Shown piece by piece: positions 6,763 to 14,495 of a stretch of 20,878 bases of DNA. The stretch is from JARROD01 sp037384225 (GTDB taxonomy: Bacteria > Pseudomonadota > Gammaproteobacteria > Pseudomonadales > Cellvibrionaceae): positions 1 to 20,878 of the forward strand of contig JARROD010000037.1 in NCBI GenBank assembly GCA_037384225.1. Direction: 5' to 3'. Numbering within the stretch: the first letter of the stretch is position 1; each line of letters opens with the position of its first letter. A model generated the notes under the pieces. It saw only the letters and a list, made by a program, of their open reading frames with translations, was not told the DNA's origin and searched no databases. The translations under genes were made by a program, and so were the position numbers.

Positions 6763-6805
6763 AAGGACCTGCACGAAATAACCACCGGTGTTCGTGCACG
6801 GTCTA
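6763..6805. mobile_element. Mini-copy of the MITE ends between ureA and ureB
   Basis: AAGGACCTGCACGAAATAAC (6763-6782) is close to the left terminal repeat of the elements at 1394 and 20762, with one G lost. TTCGTGCACGGTC (6791-6803) is the inverted end. The arms face each other over a 13-nt middle (ATAACCACCGGTG), so it is a 43-bp hairpin without the internal part. It begins at the TAG stop of ureA. In the operon transcript it would form a strong stem that could set the ureA/ureB ratio or protect an mRNA end (inference). Confidence 0.65.
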
Positions 6806-7105
6806 AGCGATTGGGTTGTGAACCGTTACCAGCTTGGTTCCGTCCGCAAAGGTGGCCTCCACCTGGACCTCCTGAACCATTTCCGGAACCCCTTCCATAA
6901 CCTGTTCCCGTCGCAACAGTGTCTTGCCATAACTCATCAATTCAGCGACACTTTTACCTTCCCGGGCCCCTTCCATAATCTCTGCTGTCAAATAGGCTAC
7001 CGTCTCCGGATAATTCAGTTTAATTCCCTTGGCAAAGCGCCGCTCGGCGAGTAATCCCGCCGCAAATATCAGCAGTTTATCCTTCTCTCTCGGTGACAAT
7101 TCCAT
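6803..7105 (-). CDS. ureA: Urease gamma subunit UreA
   Basis: The smallest structural subunit of urease. The 100-residue protein begins MELSPREKDKLLIFAAGLLA and shows RRFAKGIKLNYPETVAYL, IMEGAREGKSVAELM, the LRREQVMEGVPEMVQEVQVE block and a terminal TLVTVHNPI-type end (KLVTVHNPIA). Length and sequence are ordinary for the family. AAGGAA lies 5 nt upstream of the ATG. It sits 42 bp after ureD. The TAG stop lies at the edge of the mini-MITE, which leaves the UreA C-terminus unchanged. Confidence 0.97.
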   Translation of the reverse strand: MELSPREKDKLLIFAAGLLAERRFAKGIKLNYPETVAYLTAEIMEGAREGKSVAELMSYGKTLLRREQVMEGVPEMVQEVQVEATFADGTKLVTVHNPIA

Positions 7106-7147
7106 ACCAGTTCCTTAATCAATGTTGACTTCGCATAGGATTGCAAA

Positions 7148-8197
7148 TTAAGTGCGCCATATCCGCGGTACGCAAACTTCCCGTTGTAAAAGTCGCGGCC
7201 GCAACAGTTGCCAAAGAGACTGAAACAGCATTTTAGCCCGCTCGGTGTTATCGCCGAGATAGCGTACGATACAAAGGTCGCGCACTAAGGTGACGGCCAC
7301 TTCTCCCGAACCATTTGCTGCCTCGCAATAGGCCTGACAACGGTAGCGTAATTCTCTGACCAAATCACAATTATTTTCTCCCTCTGCAAAGGTGGCAAAA
7401 AAAGTACCTGTCACCGGCTGCCGGTTCAACCCACAGGCACTGTTTTTTACCCGATCGGTGCTGGAAATTACCAAGCGCTCCGTAAACCGGAGTTTTTTAT
7501 TCCGCCAAAACTGGTATCTCTGTTCAAAGCTTCCCGTTTCGAACGCAGCTCCACTGGCGGGGCGGCCAAGACAGACGATATCCCAACCGATAAACACGGC
7601 ATTCTGCGCTAGTTCAATCCGGGTGTTTAAGCTCGCTTCGGCGCCGTTAAATACAATGGACTCCTGGGGAAACCACTCAATGGCCGCCCCCTTATCCAGC
7701 GTTAACTCGACATCTTGCCGCTGCCGCGTGCCATTTTTTCGTGCAGCGTAAACTTTTCCGGCCCCAGGCGTGGTCACCAGCGCCTGTGCCTGGGGCGACA
7801 GTTTGATATCGATGTCCAGTGAATCCCCGGAAACCAGACCGCCCGGTGGATGGAGAAGGTAAATATGCGCGCATTCACGCCCTTCGGGATAAAACGGTTT
7901 TTGCACCCTCAGTGGTCCCCGATGACGATTGTGGGTCAGGCGGCTGCCATGGTTGGGAAGTACGTCTATGCCAAGCGCGAGTTCGGCGCACCATTGCCCG
8001 GGGCTGTCTTCACGGTCGGTACACGCTGACGGGACACTGTCTGGCACATCACTTTCAATGGCAGTGCTTTCAGTGGCAGTGCTTTTAGTGCTAGCGCTTT
8101 TGGTGGCAGAAACAATCGCCAAATTTTCCCTGCATCGGGTCTCAGCATTCATCAATAATAAGCTACCGTATAGTTCCGTTATTGGCTGGTTGAGCAT
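7148..8197 (-). CDS. ureD: Urease accessory protein UreD (UreH), with long repeat-bearing N-terminus
   Basis: UreD is the scaffold that binds apo-urease and recruits UreF and UreG. The core begins around residue 68 (WCAELALGIDVLPNHGSRLTH) and shows RGPLRVQKPFYPEG, HIYLLHPPGGLVSGDSLDI, LVTTPGAGKVYAA, WFPQESIVFNGAEA, WDIVCLGRPASG and a late VRYLGDNTERAKMLFQSLW. All are normal UreD motifs. The protein is 349 residues, about 60-70 longer than usual, because of an N-terminal extension with a period-5 low-complexity stretch of Ser, Thr, Ala, Lys and Glu (about 30-50) encoded by 15-bp DNA repeats. Other in-frame starts exist (ATG at 8152), so the extension may be shorter. It is the first gene of the urease operon, facing the divergent control region. 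Confidence 0.93.
   Translation of the reverse strand: MLNQPITELYGSLLLMNAETRCRENLAIVSATKSASTKSTATESTAIESDVPDSVPSACTDREDSPGQWCAELALGIDVLPNHGSRLTHNRHRGPLRVQKPFYPEGRECAHIYLLHPPGGLVSGDSLDIDIKLSPQAQALVTTPGAGKVYAARKNGTRQRQDVELTLDKGAAIEWFPQESIVFNGAEASLNTRIELAQNAVFIGWDIVCLGRPASGAAFETGSFEQRYQFWRNKKLRFTERLVISSTDRVKNSACGLNRQPVTGTFFATFAEGENNCDLVRELRYRCQAYCEAANGSGEVAVTLVRDLCIVRYLGDNTERAKMLFQSLWQLLRPRLLQREVCVPRIWRT
8055..8114. repeat. Four imperfect 15-bp tandem repeats in the 5' part of ureD
   Basis: Units 8055-8069, 8070-8084, 8085-8099 and 8100-8114 share the form T(C/T)(A/G)(A/G)TGGCAGTGCTT; the first two are nearly identical and the last two more divergent. In ureD they encode a degenerate five-residue repeat (KSTAT/ESTAI-like). 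The stretch lies outside the conserved UreD fold, so copy number could vary without breaking the frame. Confidence 0.8.
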
Positions 8198-8229
8198 ACC
8201 CTATCTTGCGTAAATTTTCGCGTTCGCGG

Positions 8230-8258
8230 TTGACCCGCCTACCAGGATCGTTTAAATT
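8230..8258 (+). promoter_or_regulatory. Candidate promoter of the purine operon
   Basis: TTGACC (8230-8235) and TAAATT (8253-8258) are spaced by 17 bp, a plausible sigma-70 promoter firing toward xdhA. The -10 lies inside the left arm of the 44-bp palindrome, so transcription would start within it. Prediction by eye only. Confidence 0.45.
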
Positions 8259-8293
8259 AAAACCTGACACTTGTGTCAGGTTTTAATTTAAAC
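8250..8293. promoter_or_regulatory. 44-bp near-perfect palindrome between divergent operons, candidate operator
   Basis: Arms 8250-8270 and 8273-8293 are perfect reverse complements over 21 bp, separated by TT. The core reads TGACAC-TT-GTGTCA. That resembles the layout of the E. coli RutR box (TTGACCA, 2 bp, TGGTCAA), and a RutR-like regulator gene lies at the end of the plus-strand operon. The flanks of the core are A and T runs, so the RNA would also look like a bidirectional intrinsic terminator; but it sits upstream of both operons, where an operator or attenuator makes more sense. Both candidate -10 elements overlap its arms. Confidence 0.6.
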
Positions 8294-8315
8294 GCCTTCC
8301 CGGGGACGCTGTCAA
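8285..8315 (-). promoter_or_regulatory. Candidate promoter of the urease operon
   Basis: On the minus strand a consensus TTGACA (8315-8310) is followed after 17 bp by TTTAAA (8292-8287), or after 19 bp by TAAATT (8290-8285). The -10 lies in the right arm of the palindrome, mirroring the plus-strand promoter. Prediction by eye only. Confidence 0.45.
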
Positions 8316-8361
8316 ACTTTAAATGTCCCCTCAGCCTTTTGCACGTTTTCATTCCAGAGCC

Positions 8362-9822
8362 ATGGCGGAAAAACCGATCAAATTTCTACTCAACAACCAG
8401 GTTCAAACACTTGTCAACCTGGATCCCAATACCACCGTTCTCAACTATTTGCGCGATCACCTTCACCGCTGTGGCACCAAAGAGGGCTGTGCCTCCGGCG
8501 ACTGCGGCGCCTGTACTGTAGTCGTGGGCGAACCCGGCAACGACCGCATTCACTATAAGGCCGTCAACGCCTGTATTACCCTGCTGCCGAGTCTGCACGG
8601 CAAACAATTACTCACGGTGGAAGATCTGAAACAGGGCCAGTACCTGCACCCGGTACAGCAGGCCATGGTGGACAACCATGCATCCCAGTGCGGCTTCTGC
8701 ACCCCCGGCTTTGTTATGTCACTGTACGCACTCTGGAAAAACTGCCCACATCCTACCCGCGTCCAGGCGCAGCAAGCCCTGTCCGGCAATCTTTGCCGCT
8801 GTACCGGCTACCGCGCCATTATCGATGCCGCTACCAGTATGGGTGAGGCTGGCGATCAAGGTGGCCGGGACGAAGCTGACACCGATGCCAATGCGGCCTG
8901 TAAGCAGCTCCAGGCCATGCACGACGGCAAAACACCCGGGTTAAATCACGACGGCAAACATTTTTTCGCACCGACCGATATTCAGGATCTCGCCAGCCTT
9001 TATCTAAAATACCCCAAAGCCCGATTGCTGGCCGGAGGCACCGACCTGGCCCTTGAAATCACCCAGCAGCACAGGGCGTTGGACACCATTATCTACCTCG
9101 CCGATGTGCCCGAATTGCGAACCATAAACACCGCTGGCGATCCCATCACCCTGGGAGCGGCGGTCACCTATAGCCAGTGCATCGAACCGCTGCGGCAGGT
9201 ATTTGCGGAATTGGGACAGATGCTGGAGCGGCTGGGTTCGCGGCAAATTCGCAACCAGGGCACCATCGGCGGCAATATCGGCAACGCCTCCCCGATCGGC
9301 GATATGTCGCCGGTGCTGCTGGCGCTCGACGCCACGCTGGTGCTGCGTCGCGGGCTGTCCATGCGACGGCTAAAGCTGGAAAACTTTTTCCTCGACTATA
9401 AAGCAACCGATCTGCGCCAGGCGGAATTTATTGAGCGCATCGAAATTCCCCAACCCCGACCCGACAGCCAGCTGAAAATCCACAAGGTAAGCAAACGAAT
9501 CGACGACGATATTTCCGCCGTCCTCGGCGCGTTCAATATTACTCTGGAAGGGAGCCGGGTAACCCGGGTGGCGGTGGCCTTTGGCGGCTTGGCCGCGACC
9601 CCCAAACGCGCCCTGCACTGCGAGTCCGCGCTGCGCGATCAACCCTGGACACAGGCCAGTGTTGAAGCCGCCATGGCCGCGCTGGAGCGGGACTTTACCC
9701 CGCTCAGCGACGTTAGGGCTTCGGCCGGCTACCGCATGCAGGTGGCCAAAAACCTTGTGCTGAAATGTTTCCTGGAAATGCAAAATCCCACCGCCACCAC
9801 CCGGGTGACCGACTATGCGTAA
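8362..9822 (+). CDS. xdhA: Xanthine dehydrogenase small subunit XdhA (2Fe-2S and FAD)
   Basis: XdhA passes electrons from the molybdenum subunit to NAD+ through two [2Fe-2S] clusters and FAD. The 486-residue protein from ATG 8362 starts MAEKPIKFLLNNQ, typical for the family. The first cluster ligands are Cys43, 48, 51 and 71 (CASGDCGACTVVV, NACITLLPS); the second are Cys110, 113, 145 and 147 (CGFCTPG, GNLCRCTGY). An acidic linker (about 160-195) precedes the FAD domain: RLLAGGTDLALEI, GSRQIRNQGTIGGNIGNASP, IGDMSPVLLALDA. The CO-dehydrogenase-flavoprotein C-domain ends it. An upstream in-frame ATG at 8323 would add 13 residues but lies in a GGGGAC/GTCCCC inverted repeat. It is the first gene of the purine operon and overlaps xdhB by 8 bp. 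Confidence 0.96.
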   Translation: MAEKPIKFLLNNQVQTLVNLDPNTTVLNYLRDHLHRCGTKEGCASGDCGACTVVVGEPGNDRIHYKAVNACITLLPSLHGKQLLTVEDLKQGQYLHPVQQAMVDNHASQCGFCTPGFVMSLYALWKNCPHPTRVQAQQALSGNLCRCTGYRAIIDAATSMGEAGDQGGRDEADTDANAACKQLQAMHDGKTPGLNHDGKHFFAPTDIQDLASLYLKYPKARLLAGGTDLALEITQQHRALDTIIYLADVPELRTINTAGDPITLGAAVTYSQCIEPLRQVFAELGQMLERLGSRQIRNQGTIGGNIGNASPIGDMSPVLLALDATLVLRRGLSMRRLKLENFFLDYKATDLRQAEFIERIEIPQPRPDSQLKIHKVSKRIDDDISAVLGAFNITLEGSRVTRVAVAFGGLAATPKRALHCESALRDQPWTQASVEAAMAALERDFTPLSDVRASAGYRMQVAKNLVLKCFLEMQNPTATTRVTDYA

Positions 9823-12175
9823 ACTCTCCAGCCTGAATCCGGTACCCGGTGCCGATATCTGTGCGGTCGGCACAGCGCAAAAACACGACAGCGCCCGTAA
9901 ACATGTCAGCGGCGAAGCCCTGTATATCGACGACCGCCCTGCGCAGCTCGGGCAGTTACACGCGGCTGTCGGCGGCAGTCGCATGGCCCACGCCGGCATC
10001 GGCAAACTGGATTTAAGCGCGGTGCGCGAAGCCCCCGGCGTCGTCGCCGTTATCAGTGCCGACGATGTACCGGGGCAGTTGGACATAGGGCCGGTGTTCC
10101 CGGGCGACCCCGTATTGGCCAGCGATGTGGTTGAGTACGTGGGGCAACCGCTGTTCGCAGTGGCCGCCACCGACCATGAACTGGCCTGGCGCGCAGCGCA
10201 ATTAGCGCAGGTGGATTATCAACCGCTGCCGGCGGTGCTGGACATAGACACAGCGTTGGAACGGGAAAGTTTTGTGCGCCCGCCCCACACCCTCAGTCGC
10301 GGCAACGCCACCGATGCTATCGCGGCGGCCCCCCACAGGTTGTCGCGACGACTGTCGATCGGCGGCCAGGAACACTTTTATCTGGAGGGCCAAATCTCCA
10401 CCGCGGTGCCCACTGAAGACGGCGCCATGATCATCTACACCTCCAGTCAACACCCTTGCGAAGTACAGAAACTGGTCGCCAAGGTACTGGGTATACCTAT
10501 CAGCGGGGTCACCGTGGAGATGCGCCGCATGGGTGGCGCCTTTGGCGGTAAAGAGACCCAGGCCGCACCCTGGGCCTGTATCGCGGCGCTGCTGGCGCAC
10601 CATACCAGGCAGGCTGTAAAACTGCGTCTGAATCGAAGCGACGATATGCAGATGAGCGGCAAACGGCACCCGTTTGAAAACACCTACGAGATCGGCTTTG
10701 ACGACAACGGCCGGATTCTGGGCGCGGACATCACTGTCAACGGCAACTGCGGTTACTCCCCGGACTTGTCCGACGCCATTGTCGACCGCGCCATGTTCCA
10801 CGCCGATAACGCCTATTACCTGAACCCGGTGAAAATTACCGGTAACCGCTGCAAGACCAATATGGTTTCCCATACCGCCTTTCGCGGCTTCGGCGGCCCC
10901 CAGGGCATGCTGATTATCGAGTGCGCCATGGACGATATCGCCCGCCACCTGGGTCGGGATCCACTGGAGATCCGCAAACAAAATTTCTATACCCCGGGCT
11001 CGCGCGACACCACCCCCTACAATCAGAAGGTGGAGCAAAACCTGATTCCGGACATTGTCGAGCAACTCGAAACCAGCGCCGACTACTGGCAGCGCCGCGA
11101 AACCATCAACGGCTTTAACAGTGCCAACAACATCCTCAAAAAGGGGCTGGCGCTGACACCGGTTAAATTCGGCATATCCTTTACCGTGCAGCACCTCAAT
11201 CAGGCCGGCGCACTGATTCATATCTATACCGACGGCAGCATTCACCTCAACCACGGTGGCACGGAAATGGGACAGGGGCTATTGACCAAGGTGGCACAGA
11301 TTGTGGCCGAAGAATTTCAGGTAGACATGGCGACCGTCAGCCTCTCCGCCACCCGCACCGATAAGGTGCCCAACACCTCCCCCACCGCGGCCTCCTCCGG
11401 CACCGATCTCAATGGCAAGGCGGCGCAGAACGCGGCCAGAACCTTGAAAAACCGACTCTGTGAATTTATCGCCGAACACTATAAGGTAGCCGCCAGCAAT
11501 GTGGTGTTCGCCGCTAACCGGGTGCATTTCGATGACCGCACGCTGAGCTTCGCCGAACTGGTACAACAGGCCTACCTCAACCGGGTATCGCTGTCCGCCA
11601 CCGGTTACTACCGTACACCGAAGATTCACTACGACCGCGCAACCGCCTCGGGGCGGCCGTTTTTTTACTTTGCCAATGGCGCCGCGGTGTCCGAAGTGGT
11701 GGTGGACACGCTCACCGGCGAATACAAGGTGCTGCGGGTGGATATCCTTCACGACGTCGGCAAGTCGCTCAACCCCTCCATCGATATCGGTCAGATAGAG
11801 GGCGGATTTGTCCAGGGCATGGGTTGGCTTACCACCGAGGAGTTGCTCTGGGATGAGCGCGGCCAGCTCCTCACCTGTGGACCGGCCACCTATAAAATCC
11901 CCGCCATCAGTGATATGCCTGTGGATTTTCGCGTCGAGCTGCTGCCCAATGAGCCTAATCGCGAAGCCACCGTTTACAACTCTAAAGGCGTAGGAGAACC
12001 ACCGCTGATGCTGGCCATTTCTGTGTGGTCGGCGCTGCGCGATGCGGTCTCGAGCCTCGCTGACTATAAAATCAGCCCACCGCTTGATATCCCCGCCACC
12101 CCCGAGCGCGTACTGCGGGCGGTGGAAGCCGTCAGAGCGGCCCGGCGGGCTTCGCCCTCGCCGTCTTCGGTATAG
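9815..12175 (+). CDS. xdhB: Xanthine dehydrogenase large subunit XdhB (molybdopterin)
   Basis: XdhB hydroxylates hypoxanthine and xanthine to urate at the molybdenum cofactor. The 786-residue protein has the expected order: HVSGEALYIDD near 35, the Mo-domain GGQEHFYLEGQISTAVP (about 186), MRRMGGAFGGKETQA (about 234), the conserved Arg loop TAFRGFGGPQGM (about 355), GTEMGQGLLTKVAQIVAEEF (about 480), and the catalytic Glu728 in GVGEPPLMLA. Nothing is missing. It overlaps xdhA by 8 bp. After its stop there are 16 bp to the ATG of xdhC. Confidence 0.97.
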   Translation: MRKLSSLNPVPGADICAVGTAQKHDSARKHVSGEALYIDDRPAQLGQLHAAVGGSRMAHAGIGKLDLSAVREAPGVVAVISADDVPGQLDIGPVFPGDPVLASDVVEYVGQPLFAVAATDHELAWRAAQLAQVDYQPLPAVLDIDTALERESFVRPPHTLSRGNATDAIAAAPHRLSRRLSIGGQEHFYLEGQISTAVPTEDGAMIIYTSSQHPCEVQKLVAKVLGIPISGVTVEMRRMGGAFGGKETQAAPWACIAALLAHHTRQAVKLRLNRSDDMQMSGKRHPFENTYEIGFDDNGRILGADITVNGNCGYSPDLSDAIVDRAMFHADNAYYLNPVKITGNRCKTNMVSHTAFRGFGGPQGMLIIECAMDDIARHLGRDPLEIRKQNFYTPGSRDTTPYNQKVEQNLIPDIVEQLETSADYWQRRETINGFNSANNILKKGLALTPVKFGISFTVQHLNQAGALIHIYTDGSIHLNHGGTEMGQGLLTKVAQIVAEEFQVDMATVSLSATRTDKVPNTSPTAASSGTDLNGKAAQNAARTLKNRLCEFIAEHYKVAASNVVFAANRVHFDDRTLSFAELVQQAYLNRVSLSATGYYRTPKIHYDRATASGRPFFYFANGAAVSEVVVDTLTGEYKVLRVDILHDVGKSLNPSIDIGQIEGGFVQGMGWLTTEELLWDERGQLLTCGPATYKIPAISDMPVDFRVELLPNEPNREATVYNSKGVGEPPLMLAISVWSALRDAVSSLADYKISPPLDIPATPERVLRAVEAVRAARRASPSPSSV

Positions 12176-12191
12176 TTACCCGGTGAGCGCA

Positions 12192-13031
12192 ATGAACGAA
12201 AACTGGATTGAAACCCTCAGTGACCTCAACGCCAAAGGCGAAGCCTTTGTGCTGGTGACTCTGCTCGGCGCGCGCGGCTCCACGCCGCGCGGCAACGGCA
12301 CCAAAATGGTGGTCACTGCAGAACACAGCTTTGACACCATCGGCGGCGGCCAACTGGAATACAAGGTGATCGAAACCGCGCGCCAGCTGCTGGCTGACGA
12401 AAACCGCCAACAGTATATTGAACACTACCCCCTGGGCCCTTCGCTGGGGCAATGTTGCGGCGGCAGCACCGGCGTCCTGTTCGAACGCTTTGCCGCCCGC
12501 CGCGTCACCATCGCGCTGTTTGGCGCCGGCCATGTGGGCCGGGCCCTGGTGACAATCCTGGGGCAACTGCCCTGCCGCGTAAACTGGATCGACAGCCGCG
12601 AAACCGAGTTCCCCCAGACACTGCCCGCCAATATCCAGCGAGTGATCAGCGACACCCCGGCCGCCGAGGTCGCGGCCATGCCCGAGCACAGCTATTACCT
12701 GGTTATGACCCACAATCACCCACTGGACTTCGCCATTTGCGAGGCGGTTTTAAAACGCGGCCATTTCAAATACCTGGGCCTGATCGGCTCCAAAACCAAG
12801 TGGCGGCGCTTCGAACAGCGTTTCGAACACAGGGGTTACCCCCGCAGCCAAGTACAGCGGATTCACTGCCCTGTGGGGTCGCCCGCGGTGCCGGGCAAAC
12901 AACCGATGGAAGTCGCCGTTTCCATCGCCGCCGAGGTTATTGAGCGCTATCACCGCGACCTGCCGCCCCGCGATGACAAAGTGAACAGCGTGCAGTGGCG
13001 ACAACTGAAAACGCTTTTAACCGACCCTTGA
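12192..13031 (+). CDS. xdhC: Xanthine dehydrogenase accessory protein XdhC
   Basis: XdhC binds molybdenum cofactor, promotes its sulfuration and inserts it into XdhB. The 279-residue product shows LVTLLGARGSTPRGNGTKMV (about 21-40), the IGGGQLE motif, LGPSLGQCCGGSTGVLFE with the Cys pair, and a Rossmann domain GAGHVGRALV, then VMTHNHPLDF, LGLIGSKTKWRRF and IHCPVG. The open frame reaches back into xdhB, but MNENWIETL at ATG 12192 is the natural start; a GTG at 12183 is possible. Confidence 0.95.
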   Translation: MNENWIETLSDLNAKGEAFVLVTLLGARGSTPRGNGTKMVVTAEHSFDTIGGGQLEYKVIETARQLLADENRQQYIEHYPLGPSLGQCCGGSTGVLFERFAARRVTIALFGAGHVGRALVTILGQLPCRVNWIDSRETEFPQTLPANIQRVISDTPAAEVAAMPEHSYYLVMTHNHPLDFAICEAVLKRGHFKYLGLIGSKTKWRRFEQRFEHRGYPRSQVQRIHCPVGSPAVPGKQPMEVAVSIAAEVIERYHRDLPPRDDKVNSVQWRQLKTLLTDP

Positions 13032-13045
13032 ACGGAGGCGCCTTC

Positions 13046-14449
13046 TTGAACAACTTCGCAATCCGCAGCCGCCAGGTTGTCACCCCCGAAAAAGTGACCG
13101 CGGCGACGGTCACGGTAAAAAACGGTCTGATCGACGAGATTCTGGACTATAACGCTAACCCCAGCGCTAACCCCGACTGCCCTCTGCTGGACCTGGGTGA
13201 ACTGGCGCTGATGCCGGGGTTGGTGGACACCCATGTGCATATCAACGAACCCGGCCGCACCGACTGGGAAGGCTTTAACACTGCCACCCAGGCCGCCGCC
13301 AGCGGCGGCATCACCACCCTGGTGGATATGCCGCTGAACTGTATCCCGGTGACCACCACCCGGGCAGCGCTGGCACAAAAGCTGACCGCCGTCGCCGGCA
13401 AACTCTGGGTCGACTGTGGGTTCTGGGGCGGCCTAATACCATCGAATACCCCCTCCAGGGATACCGCTGAGACCCTGGAGGAGCTGCTGGAAGCAGGCGT
13501 ACTGGGCGTCAAATCATTTCTGATCGACTCCGGTATAGAAGAATTTCCGCCGGTCACGGAAGCGCAGATGCGCCGCGCCATTCCCGTGCTCGCCCGCTTT
13601 AAGGTGCCCTATCTGGTTCACGCCGAACTGGATCAAAACCATACCCAGCCCGCCGCCATCGGCAGAGCCTATAACAGCTTCCTGCAGTCGCGGCCGAAAC
13701 AGTGGGAGAACGCGGCAGTACAACTGATGATCCGCCTCTGCCGCGATGCCAAGGCCGAAGGTCTCGACAGCCGCGTGCACATCGTTCACTTGTCATCGGC
13801 CGAAGCGCTGGAGGACATTGCCCGGGCACGTCGGGACGGCTTGAATATTACCGTTGAGACCTGTCCCCATTACCTGACGCTGTGCGCCGAAGCCATACCC
13901 GATGGTAAAACACTGTTTAAATGCTGCCCGCCGATCCGCGAACATCACAATCGTGAACGACTCTGGCAGGGGTTGGCGCAGGGACTGATCGATTTTATCG
14001 TCTCCGACCATTCGCCCTGCACCCCGCAGCTCAAGCATATCGACAGCGGCGACATCGAAAAAGCCTGGGGAGGGATTTCCGCCCTGCAGTTCGGTTTGCC
14101 ACTGATCTGGAGCGAGGCCAGAGGACGCGGTTTCGACCTCGCCGATATCGCCCGCTTGATGTCCACCGCCACGGCGGACTTTGTCGGGCTGGGGCATAAA
14201 AAGGGCCGCATCGCCCCCGGCTACCACGCCGACCTGCTGGTCTTCGACCCGGAAGCGGAATACGAAATCGACCCCGCGATGATCAAACACCGCCATAAGA
14301 TTACGCCCTACGCCGGTAAAAAAGTCACTGGCGAAATACAAAAAACCTATTTGCGCGGCCGACTGATCTACGATAACCGTGTGCAAGACAATTTTCACGA
14401 AGACATCGACACCCCCCTGGGCAGACCACTGCTGAGGGGGAAATTTTGA
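13046..14449 (+). CDS. allB: Allantoinase AllB
   Basis: AllB opens the hydantoin ring of allantoin to give allantoate. The 467-residue amidohydrolase starts at TTG 13046, seven bases after a strong GGAGG; an upstream ATG at 12995 lies inside xdhC and has no such site. Counting from the TTG, the two-metal site is complete: His63 and His65 (VDTHVHINEPGR), the carbamylated Lys156 (GVKSFLID), His192 (VHAELD), His248 (HIVHLSS) and Asp321 (FIVSDHSPC). The SGGITTLVDMPLN and ETCPHYL blocks are also typical of allantoinase rather than dihydropyrimidinase. The gap to alc is 46 bp and holds 9-bp tandem repeats. Confidence 0.95.
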   Translation: MNNFAIRSRQVVTPEKVTAATVTVKNGLIDEILDYNANPSANPDCPLLDLGELALMPGLVDTHVHINEPGRTDWEGFNTATQAAASGGITTLVDMPLNCIPVTTTRAALAQKLTAVAGKLWVDCGFWGGLIPSNTPSRDTAETLEELLEAGVLGVKSFLIDSGIEEFPPVTEAQMRRAIPVLARFKVPYLVHAELDQNHTQPAAIGRAYNSFLQSRPKQWENAAVQLMIRLCRDAKAEGLDSRVHIVHLSSAEALEDIARARRDGLNITVETCPHYLTLCAEAIPDGKTLFKCCPPIREHHNRERLWQGLAQGLIDFIVSDHSPCTPQLKHIDSGDIEKAWGGISALQFGLPLIWSEARGRGFDLADIARLMSTATADFVGLGHKKGRIAPGYHADLLVFDPEAEYEIDPAMIKHRHKITPYAGKKVTGEIQKTYLRGRLIYDNRVQDNFHEDIDTPLGRPLLRGKF

Positions 14450-14460
14450 TCTGGGATAGA

Positions 14461-14487
14461 ACGGAAAGAACGGAAAGAACGGAAAGA
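14461..14487 (+). repeat. Three perfect 9-bp tandem repeats that carry the alc ribosome site
   Basis: The unit ACGGAAAGA occurs three times in a row (14461-14469, 14470-14478, 14479-14487), with a partial copy before it. Each unit contains GGAAAG, a Shine-Dalgarno-like core. The last one is 9 nt from the alc ATG; the others are 18 and 27 nt away. The stretch is not translated in the alc frame. Confidence 0.9.
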
Positions 14488-14495
14488 ACCGACGC

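Noticed and set aside
8302..8330. GGGGAC/GTCCCC inverted repeat just before xdhA as a REP or terminator
   Set aside because: Arms are only 6 bp around a 17-nt loop with no T-run, and no second copy occurs in the window, so I do not call it a feature.
12995..13045. ATG 12995 as the allB start
   Set aside because: It lies inside xdhC and lacks a ribosome site, while TTG 13046 follows GGAGG at ideal spacing and begins the normal allantoinase N-terminus.
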